This document shows, in pieces, positions 1 to 10,934 of a DNA stretch of 64,000 nt. Under the pieces are notes generated by a model. The model worked only from the letters and a program-made list of their open reading frames with translations. It did no database searches and was not told the DNA's origin. The DNA is from Pictodentalium vernedei (Eukaryota > Mollusca > Scaphopoda > Dentaliida > Dentaliidae): positions 56,858,577-56,922,576 of the forward strand of contig CM062289.1 in assembly GCA_031216915.1 (NCBI GenBank), in the 5' to 3' direction. The position numbers were made by a program, and so were the translations under genes. How positions within the stretch are numbered: the first letter of the stretch is position 1; each line of letters opens with the position of its first letter.

Positions 1-503
1 ATTGATACAGTTTCGTGTGTTTGGCTTCATGTTGTTTTGTTATCAAACATGCTGAAATTAGGTGCATTCAATTTTAGTAATTAAGAATCAGAAACTGGTG
101 ACAACACGCATGTTCAACAATCTGAATCGACTGAGATTGTCAAAACGAGTGCACTCTTGTTAAATAATATAATTTCATTTTGTCTTGGCAGAAAATTTGT
201 GTGTTTTAAGTGCCCCATGATGAAAAGTGAAATGCTAAAAAATTTAGAGAACCTGTTTTTCGTTTCCATGATTTGGGACTGTCGGAACTTGCATGGAAAC
301 GGAACGATCGTTTCCATGAAATCTGCCTGCCTGGTACAGTTATCTGAGCTGATAAGATGATTTTGGTCCTGGAGATTGCTTGAAAAGTTTAAAGTAAAGT
401 TTGACGAAGTCCTAATTTGTTTTTCCTGTTACGGGGTTGTATAAACTCTGACAAGGAAGTTGAGTATTGAAAGCTAAATTCAGTGTTATATCTCATGTTT
501 CAG
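1..503 (+). other. CKAP5 intron (3' part), with dispersed repeat
   Basis: Intronic sequence ending in the TTTCAG acceptor at 503. Positions 1 to about 195 are a dispersed repeat of which a second copy, roughly 95% identical by eye, lies at 24631-24818. The repeat carries no ORF of note. The rest (about 196-490) shows no recognisable element. Confidence 0.7.
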
Positions 504-677
504 AAATGATTTATCTAGACCAGAAACAGCCGGCTTTCATAAACCTGCCTCATCAAATGTGAGGAAAGAGTTTGCTTTGGAGCTTGAAGATGAAGAAAAA
601 ACAGAATATACAATGCCAAAGTTGATACAGCATGATTTAGATGATATTTTTGATCCAGTTGAAGTACCCAAAATTAA
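504..677 (+). CDS. CKAP5: CKAP5/XMAP215 homologue, coding exon (first in window)
   Basis: Internal exon of the microtubule polymerase CKAP5 (ch-TOG/XMAP215), a cytoplasmic and spindle protein whose TOG domains deliver tubulin to microtubule plus ends. The exon follows a TTTCAG acceptor, starts one base into a codon and ends two bases into the next at a GTGAGT donor. It encodes about 58 residues. The segment LIQHDLDDIFDPVEVPKI matches the vertebrate linker after TOG5, which reads QHKLDDIFEPV at the same place; RKEFALELEDEE matches the preceding acidic stretch. The phase-2 end is completed exactly by the first base of the exon at 5145. No frame damage is seen. Assignment rests on recalled vertebrate sequence and on the order of eight collinear exons. 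Confidence 0.93.
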
Positions 678-785
678 GTGAGTACCTTTTTGGGGTATTT
701 TGCTATAAGATAAAGAAAAATTCTACAATCTCAAGACAGTTTTTATGGTACCAACATTGTGTATGTTCCAATGAGGTGCAAGTCT

Positions 786-1284
786 GGAAATAAGCAATCT
801 GTCATCTGCAGAATGAGGTACCCAGGGTGAATTTGATGATGCTATCCCATACACTGGGCCAAATTATCCTCTGGGTGCCACTTTCTGTTGTGGTTTGAGA
901 CTGAGGTTCACAGAGGGTAAATTTAGTGATGCTACCCTGCTATGCAGGGTAGCCAGGCCTGAAAATAAGCAGTCTCACATTTGCAGAATGACGCCCCAAG
1001 AGGGTGAATTTGATGATACTATCCCATGCAGTGGGCCACATTATCCTCTGGGTACCTTTTACTGTTTCGTTTTAAGACCCTGATTCAGATTGAGATTCAC
1101 AGAGGGTAAATTTATTGATGCAACCCTGCGGTGCAGGGTAGCATCACAAAATTCACTCTCTGGGGAGGACCTCATTTTGCAGATGACAGTCTGCTTATTT
1201 TCTGGCTTGAGGGTAGCTTCACCAAATTCACACTCTGGGACCTCATTCTGCAGATGACAGTCTGCATATTTCCAGGCTTGTTGA
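786..1284. repeat. Cluster of D-type palindromic repeats
   Basis: Two adjoining copies plus a partial third of a repeat whose ends are inverted versions of GCCTGAAAATAAGCAGTC and whose centre is the palindrome CTACCCTGCNNNGCAGGGTAG. Internal phrases such as GAGGGTGAATTTGATGATGC recur in the same order in each. A separate full copy is at 16496-16743. No ORF; probably a non-autonomous DNA transposon of unknown superfamily. Confidence 0.65.
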
Positions 1285-1715
1285 GGAGTCACATGATATG
1301 GTTTTGTTGAAACTTTTTCAAACATCTGGAAAAAAATTAAAATAAGCAATTTTGATATTGTGTGCATTGAGTGAAGGATTAAACAGAAGATCTGTGCCTT
1401 TTGTCACAACAGTCTGTATTTCACCCGCAGTTTACATTTCCAGTCTTCCTAAATTGTTTGAAAGACTTTTTCTACAATTTGGCTTAAGAGTTGTCGTTGG
1501 CACTATCCTTTAGGTTTGTTTGACCTTTTAGTACAGGGAAATATAATTCTGTTTATTACTTTCCAAAGTGTGATTTACTGGGATTTCCGGGTTTGATTAT
1601 AAACGATAACTTCACAAGTGAATTACGCAATCAACAATTGTGTCACGTATCCGTGTGCACAAATGAAGATGCTTTGCCGTAGGTGTAATGGGGACTTCAT
1701 TGTTTTTGTTTTTTT

Positions 1716-1966
1716 TTAACCCTTTATCTAACATGAAAAACAGACGACACTTGCCCAAAAAATTCTTGAATAACTATTATTTTCATTTTTTGTCTCAAAA
1801 AACATAGGTTATGACCCCTCATTGGGACGAGCACGTTGAGCTCGTCCCAATGAGGGGTTATAACATAGGTTTTAGAGACAAAAAATGAAAAAATAATGAA
1901 AATTAATTGGCGATTTTTGAGAATAGCACTGGCCGGTTTTGGCCGTTACGTTAGGTAAAGGCTTAA
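1716..1966. mobile_element. Hairpin MITE family A, copy 1 (TTAA-flanked)
   Basis: Bounded by TTAA and by short inverted ends, TTAACCCTTTATCTAAC on the left and GTTAGGTAAAGGCTTAA on the right. Inside, arms of about 55 bases containing TTTTTGTCTC and GGTTATGACCCCTCATTGG form a near-perfect hairpin around a GAGCTC-type centre. TTAA flanks with CCCTTT-type ends are typical of piggyBac-derived MITEs; the superfamily is an inference. Confidence 0.75.
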
Positions 1967-2009
1967 ATAATATAATTATCGTTAATAATGAAAAGTAATA
2001 AACAGAGTA

Positions 2010-2163
2010 ATCGCTTGACTGGACTGGTTATGTGAAATAATTCATGAGAGGTGAGGGACTATATTGTATAACACTTGTGCGCATTCGTGCACTCGTGTTT
2101 GTACAACGTCCCTCACCTCTCATGAACTATTTCACATAACCAGTCCAGTCAAGCGATTACTCT
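2010..2163. repeat. Inverted repeat (hairpin), about 50-bp arms
   Basis: The left arm around 2010-2062 (including CTTGACTGGACTGGTTATG and GAGAGGTGAGGGAC) is complementary to the right arm around 2109-2163, apart from single mismatches. The loop contains CGTGCACTCGTG. No ORF and no clear target duplication was seen. Confidence 0.7.
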
Positions 2164-2693
2164 CTATAGAATTACCATCACACTTCTGCCTATAAGCCTG
2201 ACAAGTGAAGCAGTGCTTGTTAACTGTGGTTAAAAAACTCTCTTTTACTGGTAAAATAGAATCCAGGCACCAATGTTTGTGGTGGAAGTCGTCTAAAATG
2301 GGCAACATGGGTATAAACAATTAACTGGACTTTACTTTATATCCATGTTGCAGTCATGATTAGCCGTTGTTGGAGTCCTTTAAAGAGGGCCACCAAAGTA
2401 TTGGACATTGGCCAAACTTGACTTTACCATTTCATCTCCTATATTACAGGCCTCTAGATAGGTCTAATATGGGGATACTGGAGCTGCCATAATTTGGAGA
2501 CATTGCACTTGCCAGGCTACTTGTTCTGGGCCTACCATGGCTGCTCAACATGTATCAAAACATGTGATACCAGGGATTCTTTTGGGTGTCTGCATGGGTT
2601 GAATATGAGACCCTTTCCCAATGGTATTTGGGCATCGTTTTTCTCAATTTTCAACCCTAAATTTTCCAATCTCACTCTCCACTTTAACCCTTT

Positions 2694-2933
2694 ACCCAAC
2701 AGAACGGCCAAAACCGGCCAGCGCTATTCTCAAAAATCGCCAATTAATTTTCAAAATATTTTCATTTTTTGTCTCAAAAACATAGGTTATGACCCCTCGT
2801 TGGAATGAGCTCATCGAGCTCGTTCCAACGAGGGGTCATAACCTATGTTTTTGAGACAAAAAATGAAAAAAATTAGTTATTCAAGAAATTGTTTTTGCAA
2901 GTGTCGTCTGCTTTTTGTTAGGTAAAGGGTTAA
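2694..2933. mobile_element. Hairpin MITE family A, copy 2
   Basis: TTAACCCTTTACCCAAC at the left end and GTTAGGTAAAGGGTTAA at the right give a 17-base terminal inverted repeat inside TTAA. The inner arms fold to a long hairpin with a GAGCTCATCGAGCTC centre. Its left subterminal part (GGCCAAAACCGGCCAGCGC) differs from the right one (AAGTGTCGTCTGC), so only the tips and the inner arms are inverted. Confidence 0.8.
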
Positions 2934-3037
2934 TGCAGAATTGGTGTTCGGAACCGGGAAATCATAAGGCCTCATTTTCTGAGACCTCATGACCACCTTA
3001 TGACCACCTAGTTCTGGACACCAATTGTGCATTAAAT

Positions 3038-3742
3038 TTAACCCTTAACCCAACGTAACGGCTAAAACCGGCCAGCACTATTCTAAAAAATCGCCAATTA
3101 ATTTTCATTTTTTTTTTCATTTTTTGTCTCAAAAACATAGGCTATGACCCCTCGTTGGAATGAGCCCAGGGACCCACCTGGGCATGCGCCAGTGCGTATT
3201 TGGTTCTGAAACATCAGGACCTGGCTCTTAAATCTCAGAAATAGGCTTCTCAGTTGGCGCGTAACTTCTCAGATCATATTTTGATATTCTTTCGATGGAT
3301 AATCAAGAGAGACACTCTTACATGTATTATATATATGATTACCATTTATCATTGTTGTAGAGTACTTAAGTTAAAACTTCAAAGTCTTAATTACCAAGCA
3401 TTAATCTTCACTGTGGTTTCTGATCAAGTCTTGGCTGCCTAAATAGGCAGCCAAGACTTGATCAGAAACCACAGTGAAGATTAATGTTTGCTATAGTGTA
3501 CTAAATGAAAATGATGAGAGCTATTACATACTTGCAGTGTGTGTTACAAACAGCAGTGTGACTCCATAAATTGAAATCTGGTGCATGAATTGAAAAAATA
3601 GGCTCCGAGGCTGGAGCGTATTTTAAATGGTCCTGATCGGTCCCTGTGAGCCTATGTTAATGAGACAGAAAATGAAAAAAATTAGCTATTCACGAATTTT
3701 TTTGCAAGTGTCGTCTGCTTTTCATGTTAGGTAAAGGGTTAA
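3038..3742. mobile_element. Hairpin MITE family A, copy 3, interrupted
   Basis: Left end TTAACCCTTAACCCAACG and right end GTTAGGTAAAGGGTTAA, both with family A subterminal sequence. The element is split at its centre by the 480-bp element at 3167-3646, which duplicated TGAGCC of the MITE core. Confidence 0.8.
3167..3646. mobile_element. CAGGGACC element, copy 1 (6-bp TSD)
   Basis: Starts CAGGGACC and ends GGTCCCTG, and is flanked by the direct duplication TGAGCC (3161-3166 and 3647-3652). The centre is a hairpin around CTTGGCTGCCTAAATAGGCAG. A second copy in the opposite orientation lies at 27353-27831, also with a 6-bp duplication. No transposase ORF, so non-autonomous; a hAT relative with short duplications is possible but unproven. 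Confidence 0.8.
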
Positions 3743-4670
3743 ATTCTTTCCAAGTCTCAGAAAATGTCTGCATTCAATGACAAATGACAAGTTCTTCTTC
3801 CATGTTATAAGAACAGTTTAATAGTGACTACAGAGATGGGTGAACATGTTCCATGTAAGTGTTCGTTGTAAAACGTTCTTGTGGTATACATGCAGTTGCT
3901 TAGGTATCGGTCTTAATGTTCTCTGTTCAATTTGAATGTAAAAGTTTTTAGTCTATGTATATTTTTTTCCATCCAAAACGATTTTCTAATAGGACCCCTC
4001 GTGACACAAATTTTCTCAATGGCATAGGCCCTGGACCCTTTCCCAAAGAGGGCAGCAGAATCCTTGGATACTGAATTGTTTCAACATTCAAAATCCTCCA
4101 AAATAAAAGAACTGACCAGGGCCAGGGGGATTATATATTACACTTCCATCCATTTGTAAATCAATGCTTATAATGGGATTTGACCCAAAGGCCATAATAT
4201 AATTATTTGGTTCGCTTTGTCCACAAGATATAGCACACCAAAAATTATATTACAGTCTTTTAGTAGGTCCAAGTTTGGACTATATTAGATGATGCAGCTG
4301 GTGTGCTCCCAGGTACTGACTCAGATAATTGATAAGCTCTCGAGAAAGTAAAATCGATCTCTGTTATCTCTGATGTATACTGTATTCCATTTTAGTCAGG
4401 AAGAGCCTGGCGTATTTGCAAGTGAGTTCCAGTTGACAGATAATTTGGGGACATCTCCACAAATTGGGGACACCTTTTAATGGCCTGAATTTGGAGGAAA
4501 TTTAAGACCTGTTTATTGGCTCTCAAATCCATGGTGTCCAAGCCCTAAATTACAGGTACAAAATGGACTTTTATTAGCACCTGATGGTGTAGAATCAACT
4601 TTGTTCATATAAAGTCGTAATTGGTATGATGCTTCCTGATTGATTATCAATGTAAATTTTGTTTAATGTA

Positions 4671-5098
4671 CAGTGGAACCCACTTAACTGGATATCTCTT
4701 AACTGAATAACCCTATTAATTGAATATAATTTCTCAACACAAAACCATTTACCATACCTCCAGTACAAATTTGACCTGTTAATTGAATATATTTTGTAGA
4801 GTAAACTCCTGTTAATTGAATAAAAAATCTTGAAACTTGTCGAGAAATTACCCTGACTCACAATAGTTTTCCTTTGTTTATAGATCTATTTGGACTCAGT
4901 ACATCCAATACAGTTATTTAATCTATTATATCTTGTTTGACAGAGCTCATGGAGCTCTGTCAAACAAGAAATAATAGAATAAATGCCAAGTTTATCCCTA
5001 GAATACAGGAAAGTGACACAATCCCTGTTAATTGAATATCCTGTTAATTGAATAATTTTCATTTACAAAGTGGCTATTCAATTAACAGGGTTCCACTG
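4671..5098. mobile_element. Pogo/Tigger-like MITE E, copy 1
   Basis: Flanked by TA on both sides. It starts CAGTGGAACCC and ends GGGTTCCACTG. Interior phrases TTAATTGAAT recur in both directions, and the centre (about 4931-4966) is the palindrome TTGTTTGACAGAGCTC and its complement. TA duplication plus CAGTGGAACC ends fit the pogo/Tigger branch of Tc1-mariner (family knowledge). It sits 47 bases upstream of CKAP5 exon 2 and is part of the segment copied to 42833-43571. Confidence 0.78.
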
Positions 5099-5144
5099 TA
5101 TAGGTATTGATCTATGATTTGATATTTTTTAATATTTTTTTTAG

Positions 5145-5268
5145 AGCTAGATTACCTTCTCCGTCTTTGAAATTAGTCAATCCATCAGATGCTTCAGCAA
5201 CTGTAGGACTAGTCGTCTCACAAGTAACCAATGCTGATATATCCACATGCATTAAAGCTTTAGCTCAG
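5145..5268 (+). CDS. CKAP5: CKAP5 homologue, coding exon 2 of window
   Basis: An exon of 124 bases follows a TTTTTTTTAG acceptor and ends at CAG|GTCAGT. Its first base completes the lysine codon left open by the previous exon; 41 codons follow. VVSQVTNADISTCIKALAQ aligns with the start of the first helical repeat of the cryptic C-terminal TOG-like (sixth) domain of vertebrate CKAP5, where the same position reads ISQVASGDINTSIQALTQ. In human ch-TOG this C-terminal domain takes part in TACC3 binding (family knowledge). The exon lies 47 bases downstream of a pogo-like MITE (4671-5098). A nearly identical antisense copy of the exon with its flanks sits at 42972-43095. Confidence 0.94.
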
Positions 5269-5389
5269 GTCAGTATTATTGTGTGTGTTTGTTTGTTAAA
5301 CCTTTTGTGTGCCTGAAAGAAGTCGCCAGATTCAATACATGCTACAATTTGGCGAATCCAGTTTGGACTTGTTCTGAGATTCAGTAATA

Positions 5390-5560
5390 CAGTGGAACCC
5401 TGGTAACTGAATAGCCAATTTTTCTGGGAAGAATATCAATTAATAGGAGTATTTAACAGGAATTTAATAGAGCTCTGTCGAACCAGATATAAAAGAATAA
5501 ATGCCTATATTGGATGTACAGAGGTCAAATAGGTATATAAACATCAGGAGTTAAGTGACC
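5390..5560. mobile_element. Degenerate pogo-like MITE E fragment
   Basis: Starts with TA|CAGTGGAACCCTGG and carries decayed E-type phrases (GAATAGCC, GAGCTCTGTC). Only the left end is clear; the right end is estimated from the last E-like phrase near 5555. Confidence 0.5.
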
Positions 5561-5635
5561 GTCAAAATATTTTTAGCTCCACCTGACAAAATATCAGCGG
5601 AGCTTTTCTGATACTTAGTTGTTTATCCGTCTGTC

Positions 5636-6330
5636 CATCAACATTTTGTTTGTCTGGGCCATAATTTCTTAACCACTGAATATGTTTTAATGAAACTTCA
5701 TAACAATATGTAATATTAAAAGACAGTGTGTCGTGAATTATAATATGGTATGTGCTCCTCACACTCAAGCTCACAGGCCCTAGGATTAGGTGACACATAG
5801 AAAAACTTTGACATTTGTTTGTCCGGGCCATAATTTCTTAACCACTGAATATTTTTAAATGAAACTTTATAACAATATGTAATATCAAAAGACAGTGTGT
5901 CGTGAATTATAATATGGTATGTGCCCCACAAGGTCTAGGTCACAGGCCCTATGATAAGGTGACATTTAGAAAAACTTTGACATTTGTTTGACTGGGCCAT
6001 AATATCTTAATCACTGAATATTTTTCAATGAAACCTTATATAACAATATGTAATATCAAAAGAGCGTGTGTCGCAAATTGCAGTATGGTATGTGTCCCTC
6101 AAGATCACAGGCCCTATTATAGGGTGACATTTAGAAAAACTTTGACATTTGTTTGTCCGGGCCATAATTTCTTAACCACTGAATATTTTTTTGTGAAACT
6201 TTATAACAGTATGTAATATCAAAAGACGGTGTGTTGCAAATTATAGTATGGTATGTGCCCCTCAATGTCAAGGTCATAGGTTATATGATAAGGTGGCATT
6301 TAGAAAAACGTTTGTCTGTGTCATAATTTC
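5636..6330. repeat. Tandem array, about 167-bp unit
   Basis: Four to five head-to-tail units, each carrying GGCCATAATTTCTTAACC, then a TATGTAATATCAAAAGAC phrase and then GGTCACAGGCCC. Unit starts are near 5640, 5812, 5978, 6143 and 6310. The last unit is cut by the insertion of DIRS element 1, and similar sequence resumes at 12568. No conserved ORF. Confidence 0.75.
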
Positions 6331-6588
6331 TTATCAACCTACTCACAATTGTTTACTACAGGCTTGCACTACAGTGGAAGTCCCTACCTCAGATAAAATA
6401 CTCTCTATTTTTGTCTTTCCCAAGCAATTTGGGAAAGAAAAGTGGTGCAAAAGCACCAAGAAAAAATAAGCCAAAACTGGGTCGAGTGCAGCTGGCGTAG
6501 ACCCAGTACGGGACTCTCTCTCCCAAGTACAACTCCACGACTTCCATTGCCAGTGTGCATATACCGTCGCTAAAGACTCATTCTTTTT
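6331..6588. repeat. DIRS 1 left inverted terminal repeat
   Basis: From about 6352 inward it matches the reverse complement of 12293-12520, with CTTTCCCAAGCAATTTGGGA and GACCCAGTACGGGA in both. It has about 15 extra bases (AGCACCAAGAAAAAA region) absent from the right copy. The outermost 20 bases are not in the right repeat but are complementary to part of the internal region at 12136-12168. Confidence 0.85.
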
Positions 6589-7034
6589 ATCATCCGATTC
6601 GAGTCGAGATGTTTCTGCACGCTTATCAGTGTTTATCCAGCTCGTTGTTTGATGATTCCTGATTCATAGTGCATCAGTGTATCCTTTGTATTCTCAGGAA
6701 CAGTTTTCTTTATATTCTCTTCAATATTATTTATCCATAATGTATTTTAATTGTTCTCTCTCGAGTCGCACGCGAATTTCGTGTGCCATGCGGTTCGGAC
6801 TTATTATTTTTCACAATTATTGTTAATGCTTAATTTGCTAAATTTTCTGTGTTAGAGTTAGGTGTCAGCGGGGTACCACTCCTACAGTTTTTCTTCTCTC
6901 TTTTGAGAGTAGTCATCCTGTTGTTTGGTTCCCGGTCGACCGTCTTGGGTCTTTGTTTCTGTCACCTTTCTCTCTTCTTTGGGGGTGTTCTTCTGTTTTC
7001 TGATTTCACCTTCTTTGCTCCTTTCACCTCTATC

Positions 7035-9121
7035 ATGCCCAGGACAATTCCTTGTGGGCAATGTCTGCTGCCAAAGCATGTGGATGATTTACATTCTTCT
7101 TGTTCCTCCTGTAATGGGTGTTCAGCCGAGCGGCCATGTGGTGTCTGTGGGTCATGGTCATCCACTTTCTGGGCGTCAGATAACCGTGTCGTTCGTTCTC
7201 GTGGCTGTGCCTCCCACTCCCGTGGGAAAGGAGAACATGGTCGTTCGGGGGCTCCCGAGCCGACCTTGTCTGGTGAGAGTTATTCCTCCTCCGTGGGGGA
7301 TGTGCAGTCTTTTCCTGTAGTGGATACTGCGGAAGCTGTTGAGTGTTCTGGTGAAGAGGTGCCTGGTTCTAGGACTACGGTCCCTCTCCAGTCGACATCT
7401 AAGGCTGTCACTAGGGTTGTGATTCCTCCTTCGGAGCCGAGCAGGTGTGCTCTCTCCACTATTCCACCAGCCTCAACGACTCCCGACGTATCTACTACTA
7501 CTGCTGGTCCGTCTGCTTCGTTGTCAGTTTCAGCCGGCCTTGGCTTTTCGCTGCAGGGGACTGCAGGAATGTCTGGTACTGTAGACGTGGGATATCGGCC
7601 TCAGCCTTCCCTGACTTCAACTCGGCGAAGTTGGAAGGGGCTGCCGGCCGAACCCATCTCTGTGGTCTCTACGCCGTCGAGCACCACAGTTGTGTCTTTG
7701 GATTCGGATGTTCTTAGTGGAGACACTATGAACTCTGCGGTGACTCGCATGAGTTCTCGCTATATTGATCCTCGGGGTGCCTCGTACCCCTATACACGTC
7801 TGCCTTCAGATGTTTCGGCTGCCACCCGTCGTCCTGCGTCGGGTGTTTTGGAGGATTGTAACCCTTCGCTGGTTAAGAGGGTCAGAGGTGAAGCCACTTT
7901 GCCGGTTCGCTCCCCTGTCGAACCGGCCAGTACAGGCAGTGAGCTTAGGGAGGCCCTCTCCTTACTCACTCAGGTTCTATCAAAGAGCCTTCCTGTTGCT
8001 TCCAGCGAGGCAACGAGTGGTTTCCAGGCGCCTCCTATGGCGCCGCCTCCCGGGATTGGAAACAGGCCGGTTTCTGATTCCCCTGGTGTCCCGACACCAT
8101 GGGAGGCATCGGCTGGTTTGCCCACTATGGGCTATGTGTCTTCCGACTCTGGGGAGGAGTCCGACATGCTTGATGTCGAGGGCCAGTAGTTTTCGGACTT
8201 GGGGGCAGCTCATGACTTTGTGTTTGGGTTTCTGCCTGATCTCAAACCTACTAACCAGCCGACAGTGTCAGCCAGGCCGCGATCATCGGTCGCGCGCCTA
8301 CAGCCTATGGAGCAACCTGCTTCTGGGCGCCTTTCGACCGTGCCAGTCGATACAGGTGGTTGAAGCTTTTTCAGCATTGGACTCCAAGCTGAATTCCAAG
8401 GCTCTGAAGACTTCGATCTTCACCAGGGTTGACACCTTTTTGCCTCCTTTTGATCGTTCATACGATTCCGCCAATCTGTCGGTCTGCCAGACTTTGACGG
8501 TTCTGGATCAGGACTCCACTTCCCTCGGGCTTTCCAATGACGACTCTGGAGTCCACGTTGGGCTTACCTAGAGAGATGCTTGGCATGCTTTCTCTCTCAG
8601 ATCACGTCGTCCCAGCTTTGGCTGCTTATCTGCCTCCAGATAAGTTTGACGAGGTACACTCTCCTTTGTGTGTGCTGTCCAAGGCGCTTATGCATCTTAC
8701 TCACACGCATGCCTGTAACACGGCTAATCTGGAATTAGTTCGAAGGGACGCTGTGCTGGACACAGGACGATCCCTTCCCGAGGAACAGCATGCTGCTCTT
8801 CGATCTGCTTCTTTGGCAGGACTGCAACTTTTCCATGGTTACGTGTCGACGGTCCGGGATGACGTCCTACGTCATTCCAAAGATCAGCTGCTGTTTCGTC
8901 AGCTTGATCAGCCTTCTAGGGGAGGCAAGGGCCATTCCAAGCCTAACAAGTACCCTTCTGCTTCCTCTGTGAAGCAAAAGGCTGGTCCTTCTGCCACCGC
9001 CTCTACTTCTTCCTCAAGGGGTAAGGGTAAAGGCCGGCAGAATCGAGGGAAGTCTCAGGATTCTTCATTTAGCAGAGGAGGTGGTTTCTGCTCTCGCGGG
9101 CCTCGTCGGGGCTCGAAATGA
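7035..9121 (+). pseudogene. DIRS 1 gag-like protein, broken
   Basis: Opens at ATG 7035 with a Cys/His cluster (CGQC, then CSSCNGC, then CGVCGSW) that aligns without gaps with the cluster at the start of the gag-like protein of DIRS element 2. A long Ser/Thr/Pro-rich stretch follows. The frame is interrupted by TAG at 8187-8189, shifts near 8360 and again near 8540. The last part (8537-9121) contains NTANLELVRRDAV, matching NSALSVANLELVRRDAA of element 2, and ends in an RG/GS-rich basic tail. It presumably bound element RNA; no longer functional. Confidence 0.8.
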
Positions 9122-10934
9122 AGGTCCTCACCTCGACTCGTCCCAGGTTGGAGGAAGGATAGCAGAGTTTGCAGACCATTGGGCCACCATCACATCCGAT
9201 CCGTGGGTGTTAGATGTTGTTCGGTCCGGGCTGCGAATATCCTTCCGACGGCACCCCACTCTGTCAAGGGTGCCTCTTCCAACCACAGTTCCTTCAGACG
9301 TTTTACGTCGGGAACTTTTGTCCACGGAGATTGGCAATCTCCTGGCAAAAGGGGCGATCGAGGTCATCAAGAACATTCAGTCAGTGGGTTTCTATTCCCG
9401 CCTGTTCTTGGTGCCGAAGAAGGACGGCCGACTCTGACCGGTTATCGATCTGAGTATCCCGAACCAGTCTATCATTTCTCCCAAGTTCAGCATGGAGACT
9501 TTCAGGTCGGTCTGCCAATCAATTCACCAGGGAGATTTCGCTGCCAGCGTCGACCTGCGAGACGCTAACTTCCACGTTCCGATGCATCGGGCGTCACGGA
9601 AGTATCTCAGGTTCGCTTTTCTGGGGCGAGTTTACCAGTTCAAGGCCATGCCTTTCGGCCTCAACCTGTCTCCTTGGGCCTTCACCAGACTGATGTCGCA
9701 TGTGATAGCGTTCCATCGCACACAGTTCAGGGTGACTACTTCGGCATATCTGGACGATATCCTCCAGAGGCATTCCAATGCTGCCTTACTGGAGTCGGAT
9801 GTCGCCACTCTGTTGAGCTTGCTCACGTCGCTAGGATTCAGAGTCAACGAGGAGAAGTCGGACCTGGTCCCTTCTCAGTCGTTTTGTCATCTGGAGATGG
9901 CTTTCCAAACCCAATTCAATTTGTTAGCGGTTCCCCAGGCCAAGGCTGTGATTCTCTCAGCTTTTGCTCTGACTCTTTCCCAGTCCACGTCTGCGACCGC
10001 TCGGAGTTTTCTCCGGCTGATCGGTCTCTGCGGTTCGGTGATGGATCTCATTCCTCTAGGTCGGCTGCGTGTCAGACCTCTCCAACACTTTCTGCTCAGT
10101 CGTTGGAGGCCGAATGTAGATTCTCTGGATCAGGTGCTTCCGTTTCCGGAATCTCTTTATCCTCCCTTCTTCCCTGGACAGATGTTCAGTGGATTACGCA
10201 GGGTGTTCCATTGGACTTACCCACATCCGATCTCGTTCTGACGGCAGATGCCAGCGATCTCGGATGGGGTGCGACGTTGGATCCTCTCGGTCTTTCCCTA
10301 CACGGGATGTGGGACCAGGATCAAGCAGCTCTACACATCAACCAGAAGGAGCTTCTTGCTCTTCTTCTGAGTTTCAGGCAGTGGATCCCTCACCTGTCGA
10401 ATCGCCAGGTCCTTCTGCTGTCCGACAATTCGACAGTGGTTGCTTACATTCGGAACCACAGGGCAGTGTTCCAGTCGCTTTGCGATCTCTGGGGACGTCC
10501 ACACATCGACCTCTTTGCGACTCGTTGGAACCATCAGGTGGACACTTTTGCGTCCAGATCCTCTGGCTTTTGCCGTGGATGCTCTGTCACTCGATTGGAA
10601 CGGTCTAGTCAGCTACGCCTTCCCGCCGGTTCCGATTCTACCTCAGGTTCTCGCCAAAATTCGAACCTACAGTTGTCGAATCATTCTGATCGCTCCCCTG
10701 TCGCCTCAGCGGGTGTGGATCAATCAGCTCCGTTCGCTGATGGCGGCGGTTCTGGCACATCTTCTGCTACGCCGCGACCTTCTTTGTCAAGGTCGCCCGA
10801 GGAAGTTTCACGTCGACCCGACTTCATTGTGCCTTCACGCATATCTTTTGTCAGGTCCTGTCTCCTCCGTAGAGGTTTTTCGAGACGAGCAGTGGAGTGC
10901 ATTTCTTCTTCAAGGAGGCACTCCACTGGTTTAG
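9081..10934 (+). pseudogene. DIRS 1 pol: reverse transcriptase, RNase H, methylase-like, broken
   Basis: The reverse transcriptase begins around 9128 (ITSDPWVLDVV) and includes VGFYSRLFLVPKKDG, SVDLRDANFHVPMH, MPFGLNLSPWAFTRLM and the catalytic SAYLDDIL. TGA at 9435-9437 replaces the Arg codon expected between DG.L and PVIDLS. Near 10135-10180 the frame shifts; RNase H follows with LTADASDLGWGA, INQKELLAL and LLSDNSTVVAYIRN. Directly after this the text jumps to LWGRPHIDLFATRW: about 65 residues, including the HIPGRLNVLADSLSR segment kept in element 2, have been deleted. Another shift near 10550 leads into the DPLAFAVDALSLDW methylase-like region ending at 10934. Confidence 0.85.

Larger units (their letters stand above)
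678..5144 (+). other. CKAP5 intron, 4.5 kb, MITE-rich
   Basis: Intron between exons 1 and 2. It holds a cluster of palindromic D-type repeats (786-1284), three TTAA-flanked hairpin MITEs (1716-1966, 2694-2933, 3038-3742), a 480-bp element inserted in the third, a hairpin at 2010-2163 and a pogo-like MITE (4671-5098). Nothing recognisable was found in about 1326-1715, 2164-2693 or 3743-4668. Confidence 0.75.

Noticed and set aside
6849-8189. 446-residue ORF as a novel host secreted or membrane protein (hydrophobic start)
   Set aside because: It is the gag-like gene of DIRS 1; the hydrophobic start lies upstream of ATG 7035 and the Cys cluster aligns with DIRS 2 gag.
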